A stretch of DNA of 64,000 bases from GCA-003244245 sp963712995 (GCA_963712995.1 CAVQKH010000025.1:248001-312000), one strand, 5' to 3'; counted from the stretch's first letter, positions 9,339 to 17,795 are shown. Notes: generated by a model not told the origin, from the sequence alone. Program-made: numbers and translations.

Positions 9339-10118
9339 GTGAGTTCAGATATTGCACACCCAGCGATCACGGAGCTGGCGACGTCGGGGAATCCGCGCGG
9401 CACCGTGGTGTTCATACACGGATCGATGGATCGATCAGACAGCTTCCGCCTGGCCGCAAGGCATCTTTCGGAGTGGAAGCTGGTCAGCTATGACCGGAGG
9501 GGTTGGGGCAGGTCCCGGTCTCTCGGCGGCCCGGGGACGACCCTCTCCGACCACGTGACCGACGCGATCACTATTCTGTCCGAGCTGGATCGTTCGATCG
9601 TCGTTGGACACAGCTATGGTGGACTCATCGCACTCTGCGTGGCTGGTAGGCGCGCCGATTTGATACGGGCGGTCGTCGCGTTCGAACCTCCGGTACGTTG
9701 GTTACCGTGGTGGCCGCTACAAGCACCGTGGGAACGCTTGATAAGGGAATCCGCCGCCGACGGTCCTGAAGCAGTCGCCGACGCTTTATACCGCGCCGTA
9801 GTCGGTCATCCCCGCATACCCAACCCCAGCGGACAGGCCGAACTCGCCGCAGATGGTGTGGCGCTGCTCACTGAGATGACCGACGCCACCCTTGACGACC
9901 CATTCTTCGATCCGCTCACGCTTGACCTTCCTGTGGTGATCGCGGCGGGTACAGACTCGTTGCCACATCACCGTGAGAACTCTCGGCGACTCGCGGAGTT
10001 AGTTCAATCCGGGCACTTCATCGAAATTCGCGGCGCAGGGCACACGGCCCACGTGAGCCACCCGGACAAATTTGCCGAGCTTGCCGATTACGCCGCGATG
10101 TTAGCTGACGCACGATAG
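9339..10118 (+). CDS. Alpha/beta hydrolase, candidate releasing thioesterase
   Basis: 259 residues from a GTG 13 bases after the P450-A-PCP stop, so the two are almost certainly co-transcribed; GAGGGTGA just upstream serves as ribosome site. An alpha/beta hydrolase fold is shown by the oxyanion segment VVFIHGSMD, nucleophile Ser92 (VGHSYGG), probable acid Asp206 (AGTDS) and His235 (GAGHTAH). There is no signal peptide, so it acts in the cytoplasm. In glycopeptide antibiotic loci a similar set (A-PCP, P450, hydrolase) makes and frees beta-hydroxytyrosine from the carrier, so hydrolysis of the carrier-bound product is the best inference. Sequence alone does not exclude an ester or epoxide substrate. 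Confidence 0.85.
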   Translation: MSSDIAHPAITELATSGNPRGTVVFIHGSMDRSDSFRLAARHLSEWKLVSYDRRGWGRSRSLGGPGTTLSDHVTDAITILSELDRSIVVGHSYGGLIALCVAGRRADLIRAVVAFEPPVRWLPWWPLQAPWERLIRESAADGPEAVADALYRAVVGHPRIPNPSGQAELAADGVALLTEMTDATLDDPFFDPLTLDLPVVIAAGTDSLPHHRENSRRLAELVQSGHFIEIRGAGHTAHVSHPDKFAELADYAAMLADAR

Positions 10119-10192
10119 CGCGCGTGTGCGCGTTGCTGACGCGTCATCGGGCTTGTTGGGTCCGGCCCTGCCGCGCGGAGTGCCGAGGATGG

Positions 10193-10577
10193 TCAGCCGA
10201 GGTAGGACCGGGCGCCGTGGTTTCTCAGGGCGGCGAGGACCTCGTCGAAGTTGCCGGAGACCACCGCGTCGAACAGTCTCTGGTGACGCCGCACGCCAAC
10301 CTGCGGCGCGCCAACCTGCGCCTCGCGCCGCAGGTTGGCGGCCATGTACAGCTGCCAGCGCCGCCAGCGCCCGTGGGTCGGGTACCGGCGGCGCGATCTG
10401 GACGGCGAACCGTTCGAGCACTTCACGCAGGCCGAACAGCTCGTCGACATCGTGCGCCGAGAGCTCGGACGTCGCGGTGGCCCCACCCCACCCTGCCAGA
10501 CACTGCCCGGCCCCCTGGGCTGGCGAGGCGGTGAGAGGGTGGGCTCGCTCTTGTGCGGTGAGGGGCGTCAAACGCAT
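10193..10577 (-). pseudogene. Decayed GntR-family regulator (FCD domain remnant)
   Basis: Two reading frames carry consecutive pieces of a GntR/FadR-type effector domain. The upstream piece contains LSAHDVDELFGLREVLERFA and then ALAAL. The downstream piece, in another frame, contains HQRLFDAVVSGN followed by a typical short tail. At least one frameshift separates them. The N-terminal winged-helix DNA-binding domain is missing, since the sequence beyond 10577 belongs to the gamma-glutamyltransferase gene. A short direct repeat (CGCCAACCTGCG, twice near 10290-10320) lies at the damaged centre. It cannot encode a working repressor as read. Confidence 0.65.
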
Positions 10578-10609
10578 ACTCGGTGGGTCCGCCGAAACTG
10601 CATTCGACG

Positions 10610-12427
10610 ATGCGGGAGTCCGGTCGAGCCGTCGTGAGGGCCCTTCGAGCTATCACCCTGACAGCTACCGCAGCCATCATCGCGGCCCTGACCCTGGTGT
10701 CCTCGGTGGTGGCTGCTCCGCCGGCTGGCGGTGCGGTGGCGATCGGCTTCGGTGGCGCGGTGGCCACGGTCGACGCCGATGCGAGCCGGGCCGGCATCGA
10801 GGTGCTCCGCGCGGGCGGCAATGCGGTCGACGCGGCGGTTGCGGCCGCCGCGACCCTGGGGGTCACCGAGCCCTACTCCGCCGGTATCGGTGGCGGAGGG
10901 TTCTTTGTCTTCTTCCAGGCTGACACCCATCGGGTGTTCACCCTGGACGGTCGGGAGACCGCACCGGCGGCGATGCGCTCCACCGCGTTCATCGATCCGG
11001 CCACCGGGCAGCCGTTGCCCTTGAGTGACGCCGTGACCAGCGGTTTGTCCGTCGGCGTGCCCGGGACACCGGCCACCTGGGCGCAGGCGTTGAGCCGGTG
11101 GGGCACGCGCAGCCTGGCTCAGCTGCTGGAGCCGGCGATTCGCGTCGCCGACCGCGGATTCGCGGTGGATGCGACCTTCGCCCAGCAAACGGCGGACAAC
11201 TCGGCTCGTTTCGCGCACTTCAGCTCCACGGCGGCGTTGTTCCTCCCCGAGGGCCGGCCGCCGGCCATCGGCAGCACATTACGCAATCCCGATCTGGCCC
11301 GGACTTACCAGCAGATCGCCGAGAATGGCGTGGGCTGGTTCTACCGCAGCCCACTCGCTCGCGAGATCGTGGACACGGTTACGCACCCGCCACTGATCGA
11401 TGGTGATCGCTACAATGCCCGTCCAGGGTTGTTGAGCCTCGCCGATCTGAGCAATTACCAGGTGATTCCGCGGGATCCGACTCTTGCCCGGTACAAGGGT
11501 TTGGACGTCTACAGCATGGGGCCGCCGTCATCCGGTGGGTCCACAGTGGGCGAGGTCTTGAACATCTTTTCCCGGCTGGGCCCGTCCGCAGCCGATCCGG
11601 TGACGGTGCTGCAGAACTACCTGGAATCGAGTCGGCTCGCATTCGCCGATCGAAACCGCTATGTCGGTGATCCGGATCAGTTCCCGGTGCCGCTGGGCCA
11701 GCTGCTCTCGCCCGACTTCGCTGCGGAACGGGCCTGCCTGATCGACCCGCGGCGAGCCGCGGCCGGGCCGGTACCACCAGGCAACCCGGACGGTGACTAC
11801 CACGGTTGCCCGCCACCCAGCGGATCGGCCGGCGGCCAGTCGCCCGAGGGCCCGAACACCACGAGTCTGGTGACCAGCGACCAATGGGGCAACGTGGTGG
11901 TTTACACGCTCACCATCGAGCAGACCGGCGGTAGCGGGATCGTCGTGCCGGGCCGCGGTTTCCTGCTGAACAATGAACTGACCGACTTCACTTTCGCCCC
12001 CACCCAGGGCGGTGCACCGGAGCCGAACCTGCCGGGCCCGGGCAAGCGCCCCCGCAGCTCCATCGCCCCGACGATCATTCTGCGGAACGACGAGCCGTTG
12101 CTGGCGCTCGGGTCACCGGGTGGCGCGACGATCATCACCACCGTGGTGCAGATCCTGCTGAATCGTCTGGACCTCGGTATGAGCTTGGCCGAAGCCATCG
12201 CGGCACCCAGGGCCAGCCAGCGCAATACCGCGACCACCGAAGCCGAGCTGGAATTTCTCAACCGGTACGAGACGGCGCTGAAGGATCGCGGTCAGCAATT
12301 CACCACGAACCCGGAGATCGGCGCGGCGACGGCTCTGGAGTTCCTCGGTGCCGGAAAGGTCCTCGCCGCCACGGAACCCGTCCGGCGTGGTGGCGGTAGC
12401 GCACTGGTGGTGAATCCGAGCCCCTGA
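10610..12427 (+). CDS. ggt: Gamma-glutamyltransferase, secreted
   Basis: 605 residues from the ATG chosen; a GTG at 10583 would add nine residues. The N-terminus is a signal peptide: basic MRESGRAVVRALR, a hydrophobic stretch, then a small-residue cleavage zone near VVAAPPAGG, so export is expected. Family marks are the large-subunit segment AGGNAVDAAVAAAATLGVTEP with GIGGGGF, and the autocleavage site at about Thr417 (GPNTTSLV) that becomes the N-terminal nucleophile of the small subunit. LLNNELTDFTF and LGSPGGATIITT complete the small subunit. The enzyme moves or hydrolyses gamma-glutamyl groups of glutathione-like thiols and peptides. It stands alone between two decayed regulator genes on the other strand. 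Confidence 0.92.
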   Translation: MRESGRAVVRALRAITLTATAAIIAALTLVSSVVAAPPAGGAVAIGFGGAVATVDADASRAGIEVLRAGGNAVDAAVAAAATLGVTEPYSAGIGGGGFFVFFQADTHRVFTLDGRETAPAAMRSTAFIDPATGQPLPLSDAVTSGLSVGVPGTPATWAQALSRWGTRSLAQLLEPAIRVADRGFAVDATFAQQTADNSARFAHFSSTAALFLPEGRPPAIGSTLRNPDLARTYQQIAENGVGWFYRSPLAREIVDTVTHPPLIDGDRYNARPGLLSLADLSNYQVIPRDPTLARYKGLDVYSMGPPSSGGSTVGEVLNIFSRLGPSAADPVTVLQNYLESSRLAFADRNRYVGDPDQFPVPLGQLLSPDFAAERACLIDPRRAAAGPVPPGNPDGDYHGCPPPSGSAGGQSPEGPNTTSLVTSDQWGNVVVYTLTIEQTGGSGIVVPGRGFLLNNELTDFTFAPTQGGAPEPNLPGPGKRPRSSIAPTIILRNDEPLLALGSPGGATIITTVVQILLNRLDLGMSLAEAIAAPRASQRNTATTEAELEFLNRYETALKDRGQQFTTNPEIGAATALEFLGAGKVLAATEPVRRGGGSALVVNPSP

Positions 12428-12429
12428 AT

Positions 12430-12990
12430 CTATGGCAGCTGCACGACGTGTTGGACGGCGGTGGTGGTCAGGCGGTCCCGGAGCTCAGCGACACCGGCGC
12501 TGGTATGTAGGGGCTCCAGCGCAGTGTTCAGCACACGCAGCCGGTCGAAGGCGCGGGGTGAGTGCAACGCGGTGACGGCGTCGACGGCCTGGCGCAGAGC
12601 GAGATGGGCCTCATTGAGGAAGTCGGCCATCGAGTCATGCGTCGCATCGATCCTGCCGAAGTGCTCGGCGGACTGACCCAACGCCCGATCACAGGCTGCT
12701 GTGTCACCCTGGGCGGCGTGTGCTCTGGCCTGGATGGTGGCCAGGCAGCTGGTGGTGGCCGCGGAGACGGGGTGCGTGCCGGATGCGGCGGCATGACCGA
12801 GGTGGACCAAGCTCAGCGCCTCGTCAGGGCGGCCCAGTTCCACTGCCTGCAGCGCCATGTCGTAGAGCACGAACACCGTTTGGTCTGTCCCCAGGGGATG
12901 CTCGGCGTCGCGGGCTACATCGAGCGCGATCATCCACAGTCGCCGGGCCGCCTCGTGCTGGTGCACCCCGAACACCCCGACGCTCCCACC
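12430..12990 (-). pseudogene. C-terminal remnant of an XRE-type regulator with TPR-like repeats
   Basis: The readable part (for example LWMIALDVARDAEHPLGTD, YDMALQAVELGRPDEAL and AVDAVTALHSPRAFDRL) resembles the helical C-terminal half of the large actinomycete helix-turn-helix regulators. The N-terminal DNA-binding domain is absent: codons beyond about 12990 keep an open frame but show no similarity. A jump from FGRID to RQAVDAV suggests an internal deletion of some tens of residues. It lies tail to tail with ggt, two bases apart. I judge it a relic; an expressed truncated protein cannot be excluded. Confidence 0.55.
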
Positions 12991-13552
12991 GTCGGCTACC
13001 CGCACCCCAAGATCGTCGGCTGGTCGCCGGTCGAGAGCAAGCGGCCCCCGATGACGATTCTGGGCCTCGGTAGGGCGCCGGGGATCACATACCTGATGAG
13101 GAGCGCCGGGCCGACGCGCTTTCACCTGGCATTGCGTCGTCTGTTGTGTTCGGTGCGTGGTGGGTTCGTTGCGGTGAGCGGCGAACTCCACTTTAGTGTG
13201 ACGGTCTCGCTACATTCAGAGAGCAATCGGTGATGGTCGAGAGAGGACCGTTTCCGCTTCTGGATCGCTTTCGATCGCTGGTCGCGGTACAAATTGCCCA
13301 ACTGGCGAAACAACACGAAAGCAGTTACCATACACCCGAGTGAGTTAATGCTACTATCACTCTGAGTTATCAAGAGATTGTGATCATGAGTGGTTGGAGG
13401 TGAAGATGACTCCCGTTCGCACTATCGCACCTGCACTCGACGGCGTCGAGATCGGCTGAGTTCCGCTGCCAATCCCGCCCACTCCATCGAGCACGCAGAC
13501 GCACTGATCGGTGGTAGGAGGCAGGACAGGACGTCCACCGCTGGAGGCCTGT
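12991..13552. other. Intergenic region before the GGDEF-EAL gene
   Basis: About 560 bases with one possible tiny gene (13406-13459, listed separately). An imperfect operator-like palindrome GAGTGA...TCACTC lies at 13338-13362 in an AT-rich stretch, suggesting promoter or regulator contacts. Longer open frames on both strands here look like shadows. Confidence 0.4.
13406..13459 (+). CDS. Possible 17-residue peptide gene
   Basis: ATG preceded by GGAGGTGAAG, the best ribosome site in the spacer, encoding MTPVRTIAPALDGVEIG and a TGA. It lies about 90 bases before the GGDEF-EAL gene and just after an AT-rich, palindrome-bearing segment. It could be a leader peptide or an unannotated small protein, or chance. 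No family is recognised. Confidence 0.3.
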   Translation: MTPVRTIAPALDGVEIG

Positions 13553-16126
13553 GTGCAAGCAAGACGGCGTCCCCGGGACGCTTGGCTCTCGTGTGGGCGA
13601 GCCATTGCGCCGAACGCCTTCGTTGCCACCCTGACGCTCGCCGCCGGGGTGGCCGCGGTCGCTGTGATGACCGCGGCTCCGTTCACGGTGGATTACGGCA
13701 CGTTGTTCGGCGGTCTCGGGTTGGTGGTGGGATTCGGGATCGCCCGAGCCCTGGCGATCGAGGTCGAAGTCCGTCGGGATTCCGTACGGATCACGCCCAC
13801 CGAGATCCCGCTGGTCATCGGTTTGATGTACCTGCCGGGCCCAGCCGTCATGGTGGCCTACGTCGGGGTCGTGGTCATCGCCCGGCTGGTGCGCCGCGAC
13901 ACCTGGGCCAAGTTGCTGTTCAACATCTCCTACGCGACCCTGACTGTCGCGATCACCTACTTGTTGTGCCGCCTGGTCTTCGGAGCGACCTGGCCAGGGC
14001 TTCCACGGTGGGTCGCGGTGCTCACCGGGTTCATCATCGCGCACGCCATCACTTCCCTGCTCACCTGGGCCTTTCTCGTCCTGCTCGATCATCGGCGTCC
14101 CGGCGAGAGCGTGCGTCCGGTGGTGCACATCTACCTCATCGGTCTGCTCAACGCCGCGCTGGGCGTCACCGCCGCAGCCATGCTGCAGCTGGTGCCCTGG
14201 GGTGCGGTGCTGGTCGGTGTGCTGGCGGTGTCAGTGACAGCGGCGTACAGCGTCTACTACGGGCTGCTGCGCGATCATCGTGATCTCGGCGTGCTCAACG
14301 ACCTCAGCCTGGGGGTGACCGGGGTCGGGCGAGGCGGTGACGACGATCAACCAGAGCTGCCCGAGTTGGATGAGGGTGCCTGGTCCGAGGCCATGGAATT
14401 GGCCCGCGTGCAACTCAACGCCACCCGCGTCGTGCTGCGCCGAGTGCGCAGCGAGGACGGGCGGCACACGGTGGTCGCCGGCGTGCCACTGCCCCGCCCG
14501 TTGACCCAGCATGACGTCACCGCAGTGCTGCCAGCCGACCCACCGGCCCGCACGGGGCAGGTGCTGCGCCTGGTGAGCAGCGATCCGAATCCGGCCGTCG
14601 CCGCCGCCCTGACGTTGCGGGAGGCCTCCGAGGTGCTGGTGGCTCCGCTGCGGGGCGCCGACCAACTCCTGGGTGTCTTCGAGGTGCATGACCGGCACAG
14701 CCGGCTGCGCGGTTTCGGAGCCGCGGACGTGCGCTTGGTCGAGACCTTGGCCAGCCATCTTGCCACCGCGCTGGACAATTGCCGGTTACTCGCCCAGCTC
14801 CGGTACGACGCTTACCACGACAACCTGACCGACCTGCGTAATCGACTCGGTTTCCGGGAAGCGGCGACCGAGGTGCTGCGCCGGGACTCCACGCCGTGCG
14901 CTGTGATCGTCATCGAACTCGGGTTGCTCTCCGGGGTGAACGATGCGCTGGGCGCGGTGTGGGGGGATCAGGTCATCCTGGGCGCGGGTGAGCGATTCTG
15001 CCGCACCCTGGCGGACTCCTCGCACGCCGCCCGGCTCGAGGGGGACACCTTTGCTGCTCTGCTCATCGACGTCGATCTGCCGCAGGCGCTGCGGGTGGCT
15101 GAACAGGTGCAGGCAGCGCTGAGCAAGCCCTATCCCGTCGACAAGCTCGCGGTGGAATGCAGCGCGGTGGTCGGTGTGGCGCTGAGCTGGATCGAGCCCA
15201 GCCGGGACGCGGATATGCTGCTGCAACGCGCCGACGTGGCATTACGCGCAGCACGCAGTGCCGACCAGACCGTCCGCAGCTACCAGCCCACCATGGGGCA
15301 GGTCCTGCTGCGCCGGTTCCATCTGGTCACCCAGTTCCGGCAGGCGCTGGACACCGGGCAGGTCGACGTGCACTTCCAGCCCCAGCTGGAACTATCCAGC
15401 CGCAAGGTGATCGGGGTCGAGGCCCTGGTGCGCTGGGAGCATCCGGAATTCGGCATGGTCGATCCGGCGGAGTTCGTCACCCTCGTCGAGACCACCGGCC
15501 TGATCGACCCGCTCACCGACTACGTGCTCGACCGTTCGCTGGCGCAGTGTCGCAGCTGGCTGGATCGTGGCATGTCGCTGGCCGTCTCGGTCAACCTGTC
15601 GGTGCGCAACCTGGCCGACGCCGAGTTCCCCTACCGGGTCAGCGCCGCGCTGCGGCGCCACCGGGTGCCCGCGGCGCTGCTGGGTCTGGAGCTCACCGAG
15701 TCGGCGGTGATGAGCGACCCGGAGAGCGCGCTGCCGGTGCTGCGCGAGCTGCACGGTCTGGGTGTCCGCATCGCCGTGGACGATTTCGGCACCGGGTACT
15801 CCTCGCTGGCCTACCTGCGGCGCCTGCCGGTGGACGAAGTGAAGATCGACAAGAGTTTCGTGCTGGGACTGGCCAGCGACCTCGGTGACCTTGCGGTAGT
15901 CCGGGCCATCATCGAGCTCGGCCACTCGCTGGGATTGATCGTCGTGGCGGAGGGCGTCGAGCAGGACGCCACCCGCGACCAACTGGTGGAGATGGGTTGT
16001 GACGTCGCGCAGGGTTACCTGATCTCCCGCCCGCTCGGACGGGACCGATTCGACGCCTGGTTGACGGCCCGAACCGTCTGTGCCGCAGGCGTCCACGATG
16101 GGACCGTGCTCACCCTGGTCCGGTAG
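13553..16126 (+). CDS. Membrane GAF-GGDEF-EAL protein, probable c-di-GMP phosphodiesterase
   Basis: 857 residues from a GTG preceded by GGAGG five bases upstream; another GTG at 13511 is in frame but lacks a ribosome site. The N-terminal 230 residues hold about six membrane segments. A GAF-like region and then a GGDEF-type domain follow. The GGDEF active site reads EGDTF at residues 496-500, so cyclase activity is unlikely. The EAL domain is intact: EALVRW at 623, ELTES, DDFGTGYSSL, KIDKSF and EGVE are all present, so hydrolysis of cyclic di-GMP to pGpG is predicted. The degenerate GGDEF may act as a GTP sensor. It is followed by the tRNA-Thr gene. Confidence 0.9.
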   Translation: MQARRRPRDAWLSCGRAIAPNAFVATLTLAAGVAAVAVMTAAPFTVDYGTLFGGLGLVVGFGIARALAIEVEVRRDSVRITPTEIPLVIGLMYLPGPAVMVAYVGVVVIARLVRRDTWAKLLFNISYATLTVAITYLLCRLVFGATWPGLPRWVAVLTGFIIAHAITSLLTWAFLVLLDHRRPGESVRPVVHIYLIGLLNAALGVTAAAMLQLVPWGAVLVGVLAVSVTAAYSVYYGLLRDHRDLGVLNDLSLGVTGVGRGGDDDQPELPELDEGAWSEAMELARVQLNATRVVLRRVRSEDGRHTVVAGVPLPRPLTQHDVTAVLPADPPARTGQVLRLVSSDPNPAVAAALTLREASEVLVAPLRGADQLLGVFEVHDRHSRLRGFGAADVRLVETLASHLATALDNCRLLAQLRYDAYHDNLTDLRNRLGFREAATEVLRRDSTPCAVIVIELGLLSGVNDALGAVWGDQVILGAGERFCRTLADSSHAARLEGDTFAALLIDVDLPQALRVAEQVQAALSKPYPVDKLAVECSAVVGVALSWIEPSRDADMLLQRADVALRAARSADQTVRSYQPTMGQVLLRRFHLVTQFRQALDTGQVDVHFQPQLELSSRKVIGVEALVRWEHPEFGMVDPAEFVTLVETTGLIDPLTDYVLDRSLAQCRSWLDRGMSLAVSVNLSVRNLADAEFPYRVSAALRRHRVPAALLGLELTESAVMSDPESALPVLRELHGLGVRIAVDDFGTGYSSLAYLRRLPVDEVKIDKSFVLGLASDLGDLAVVRAIIELGHSLGLIVVAEGVEQDATRDQLVEMGCDVAQGYLISRPLGRDRFDAWLTARTVCAAGVHDGTVLTLVR

Positions 16127-16171
16127 CCGCTGCGATCGATGACCGCCGCAGGGTGCTCGTGGCCCTCGGTG

Positions 16172-16177
16172 TAAAGT
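16172..16177 (+). promoter_or_regulatory. Possible -10 box of the tRNA-Thr/tRNA-Met/rpmG unit
   Basis: TAAAGT lies 24 bases before the tRNA-Thr gene, at a suitable distance for a -10 element. No good -35 box is evident. Confidence 0.3.
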
Positions 16178-16200
16178 AGTGTCGCTCGATCTTCGATGCT

Positions 16201-16273
16201 GCCCCAATAGCTCAGACGGCAGAGCGTCTCCATGGTAAGGAGAAGGTCTACGGTTCGATTCCGTATTGGGGCT
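16201..16273 (+). tRNA. tRNA-Thr (GGT)
   Basis: A complete cloverleaf: acceptor GCCCCAA pairs with TTGGGGC, the D arm is GCTC/GAGC, the anticodon stem is TCTCC/GGAGA with loop ATGGTAA (anticodon GGT), and the T arm is TACGG/CCGTA around TTCGATT. CCA is not encoded. It reads ACC and ACT codons. First of a tRNA-Thr, tRNA-Met, rpmG series that is conserved in actinomycetes. Confidence 0.95.
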
Positions 16274-16303
16274 CGGTCAAGCGTGGGAGGGGTCGCCCCC
16301 GGA

Positions 16304-16379
16304 GGCGGTGTAGCTCAGTCGGAAGAGCAAGCGGCTCATAATCGCTGTGTCGCCGGTTCGAGTCCGGCCACCGCTACCA
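16304..16379 (+). tRNA. tRNA-Met (CAT)
   Basis: Acceptor GGCGGTG pairs with CACCGCT (first pair G-T). D arm GCTC/GAGC, anticodon stem AGCGG/TCGCT with loop CTCATAA, T arm GCCGG/CCGGC. Unlike the tRNA-Thr gene it carries an encoded CCA. The first pair closes, so an elongator role is more likely than initiator. Confidence 0.93.
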
Positions 16380-16442
16380 TTGGTTCGGCGCGCCGGGCGC
16401 CCCGGCTGCACCACTGAACAGTTCGGCGAGAGAGAGGCACCT

Positions 16443-16610
16443 GTGGCACGCGCCACCGACATCCGGCCCAAGATCACCTTGGCTTGCGAGGAGTGCAAGC
16501 ACCGCAACTACATCACCAGGAAGAACCGCCGCAACGATCCTGACCGGCTCGCCATGCGCAAGTACTGCCCGAACTGCAACACCCACCGGGCGCACCGCGA
16601 GACTCGCTGA
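16443..16610 (+). CDS. rpmG: 50S ribosomal protein L33, zinc-binding form
   Basis: 55 residues from GTG. Two CxxC pairs (CEEC and CPNC) show this is the zinc-binding C+ paralogue. Actinomycetes often keep a cysteine-free copy elsewhere for zinc starvation; none is in this window. L33 sits near the ribosomal E site. It lies 63 bases after the tRNA-Met gene and upstream of the dehydratase pair, the usual actinomycete order. Confidence 0.97.
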   Translation: MARATDIRPKITLACEECKHRNYITRKNRRNDPDRLAMRKYCPNCNTHRAHRETR

Positions 16611-16665
16611 GTCCGCTGGTGTCGACGTGGGCCGGCCTCGACCGGTTCTCGGGTAGTCCGCGCTG

Positions 16666-17115
16666 ATGGCGCTGGACCCTTCCTTCGTCGGGCGGTGTTA
16701 CCCCCTGGCGGGTACCTACCAGGTGGGGCGCGTGAAGATCCGCGAGTTCGCCGAGGCCATCGGGGACGATGATGCCCTCTACCGGGATCCCGACGCCGCT
16801 CGCGCGTGCGGGTACTCCGATGTGCTCGCCCCACCCACGTTCGCGATGATTCTCGTCCTGCGTGCGCAGGAAGGGCTGGTCAGCGACCCCGAGCTCGGTC
16901 TGGACTACCGCCGGATGGTGCACGGCAGCCAGTCCTTCACCCACCACCGACCGATCGAGGCCGGTGACGAACTGGCCGTAGTGCTGCACGTCGAGGGCAT
17001 CCGCACCATGGGTGGCAACGACATGCTCACCGTGCGATGTGAGATCACCGACCAGGCCGGCACTCCGGTGACCACAGCGCGGGCCATGCTGGTCGTCCGG
17101 GGGAACGACGGGTGA
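16666..17115 (+). CDS. hadA: MaoC/FAS1-type dehydratase, HadA-like subunit
   Basis: 149 residues with a hot-dog fold N-terminal MaoC-type sequence (IREFAEAIGDDDALYRD, APPTFAMIL, HGSQSFTHHRPIEAGDEL). In mycobacteria HadA pairs with HadB to dehydrate 3-hydroxyacyl-ACP during fatty or mycolic acid elongation; HadA is the substrate-binding, non-catalytic partner. The same placement after rpmG supports orthology. Whether this organism makes mycolates cannot be told; in mycolate-free relatives the pair may serve other acyl chains. Its stop overlaps the hadB start by four bases. Confidence 0.88.
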   Translation: MALDPSFVGRCYPLAGTYQVGRVKIREFAEAIGDDDALYRDPDAARACGYSDVLAPPTFAMILVLRAQEGLVSDPELGLDYRRMVHGSQSFTHHRPIEAGDELAVVLHVEGIRTMGGNDMLTVRCEITDQAGTPVTTARAMLVVRGNDG

Positions 17116-17537
17116 CCCGGCGCCGCAGCGCAGAGGTCGCCGAGGGCGATGAGCTGCCCGGGTTGCAGGTCCGAGTGACCCGGTCCGACCTGGTCCGCTA
17201 CGCCGGCGCCTGCGGTGATTTCAATCCCATTCACTGGAGCGACCGGGTCGCCCGTGAGGTCGGCCTGCCGGATGTCGTCGCGCACGGGATGCTCACCATG
17301 GCGCTGGCCAACCGGCTGGTGACCACCTGGGCTGGGGACCCGGGCGCCGTCGTGGAATGCGCAGTGCGCTTCACCCGCCCGGTCCTCGTGCCCGACGATG
17401 CCGACGGCGCGCTCGTCGAGTTCTCCGGCAAGGTGACGAAGCGACGCGCCGACGGCACCGTGGTCGTCGCCATCACGGCCCGCTGCGCCGCCCAGACCGT
17501 CCTCGGCCAGGCCACCGCCACCCTCGCCCTCCCCTAA
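17112..17537 (+). CDS. hadB: MaoC-type dehydratase, HadB-like catalytic subunit
   Basis: 141 residues, GTG start overlapping the hadA stop (GTGA). The hydratase motif DFNPIHWSD places catalytic Asp36 and His41 at the same numbers as mycobacterial HadB. HGMLTMALANRL and FTRPVLVPD complete the hot-dog fold. It should form a heterodimer with the HadA-like protein and dehydrate 3-hydroxyacyl-ACP. A very strong hairpin follows 21 bases after the stop. Confidence 0.9.
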   Translation: MTRRRSAEVAEGDELPGLQVRVTRSDLVRYAGACGDFNPIHWSDRVAREVGLPDVVAHGMLTMALANRLVTTWAGDPGAVVECAVRFTRPVLVPDDADGALVEFSGKVTKRRADGTVVVAITARCAAQTVLGQATATLALP

Positions 17538-17558
17538 CCCCATCTCTTCCCTCGGTCC

Positions 17559-17615
17559 GACGTGGAGACATATCGGGCGCAAAGCTGGTCTGCGGCCCCG
17601 ATATGTCTCCATGTC
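17559..17615 (+). terminator. Long perfect-stem hairpin after hadB
   Basis: Arms 17559-17577 (GACGTGGAGACATATCGGG) and 17597-17615 pair over all 19 positions with a single G-U, around a 19-base loop. It begins 21 bases after the hadB stop, so it probably ends the hadAB transcript. No T run follows. Its length also suits a small palindromic repeat element. Confidence 0.7.
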
Positions 17616-17631
17616 GGGGTGGGTGGGGTAG

Positions 17632-17662
17632 TTGGAGCGTGCGGGGCTTGGTGGCCTACACT
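17632..17662 (+). promoter_or_regulatory. Probable promoter for tRNA-Trp and secE
   Basis: TTGGAG at 17632-17637 and TACACT at 17657-17662 with a 19-base spacer, about 60 bases before the tRNA-Trp gene and after the hadB hairpin. The boxes fit a housekeeping sigma factor; the spacer is slightly long. Confidence 0.4.
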
Positions 17663-17722
17663 CTGTGGGGCTGGCTTGCCAGCTGATCTTTCGTGCCCGG
17701 TGGAAGCTGTGGCGTGGGTTAA

Positions 17723-17795
<73 letters not shown>

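Noticed and set aside
12562..13233. Plus-strand frame opposite the XRE remnant
   Set aside because: The minus strand carries recognisable regulator sequence; the plus frame shows no family features.
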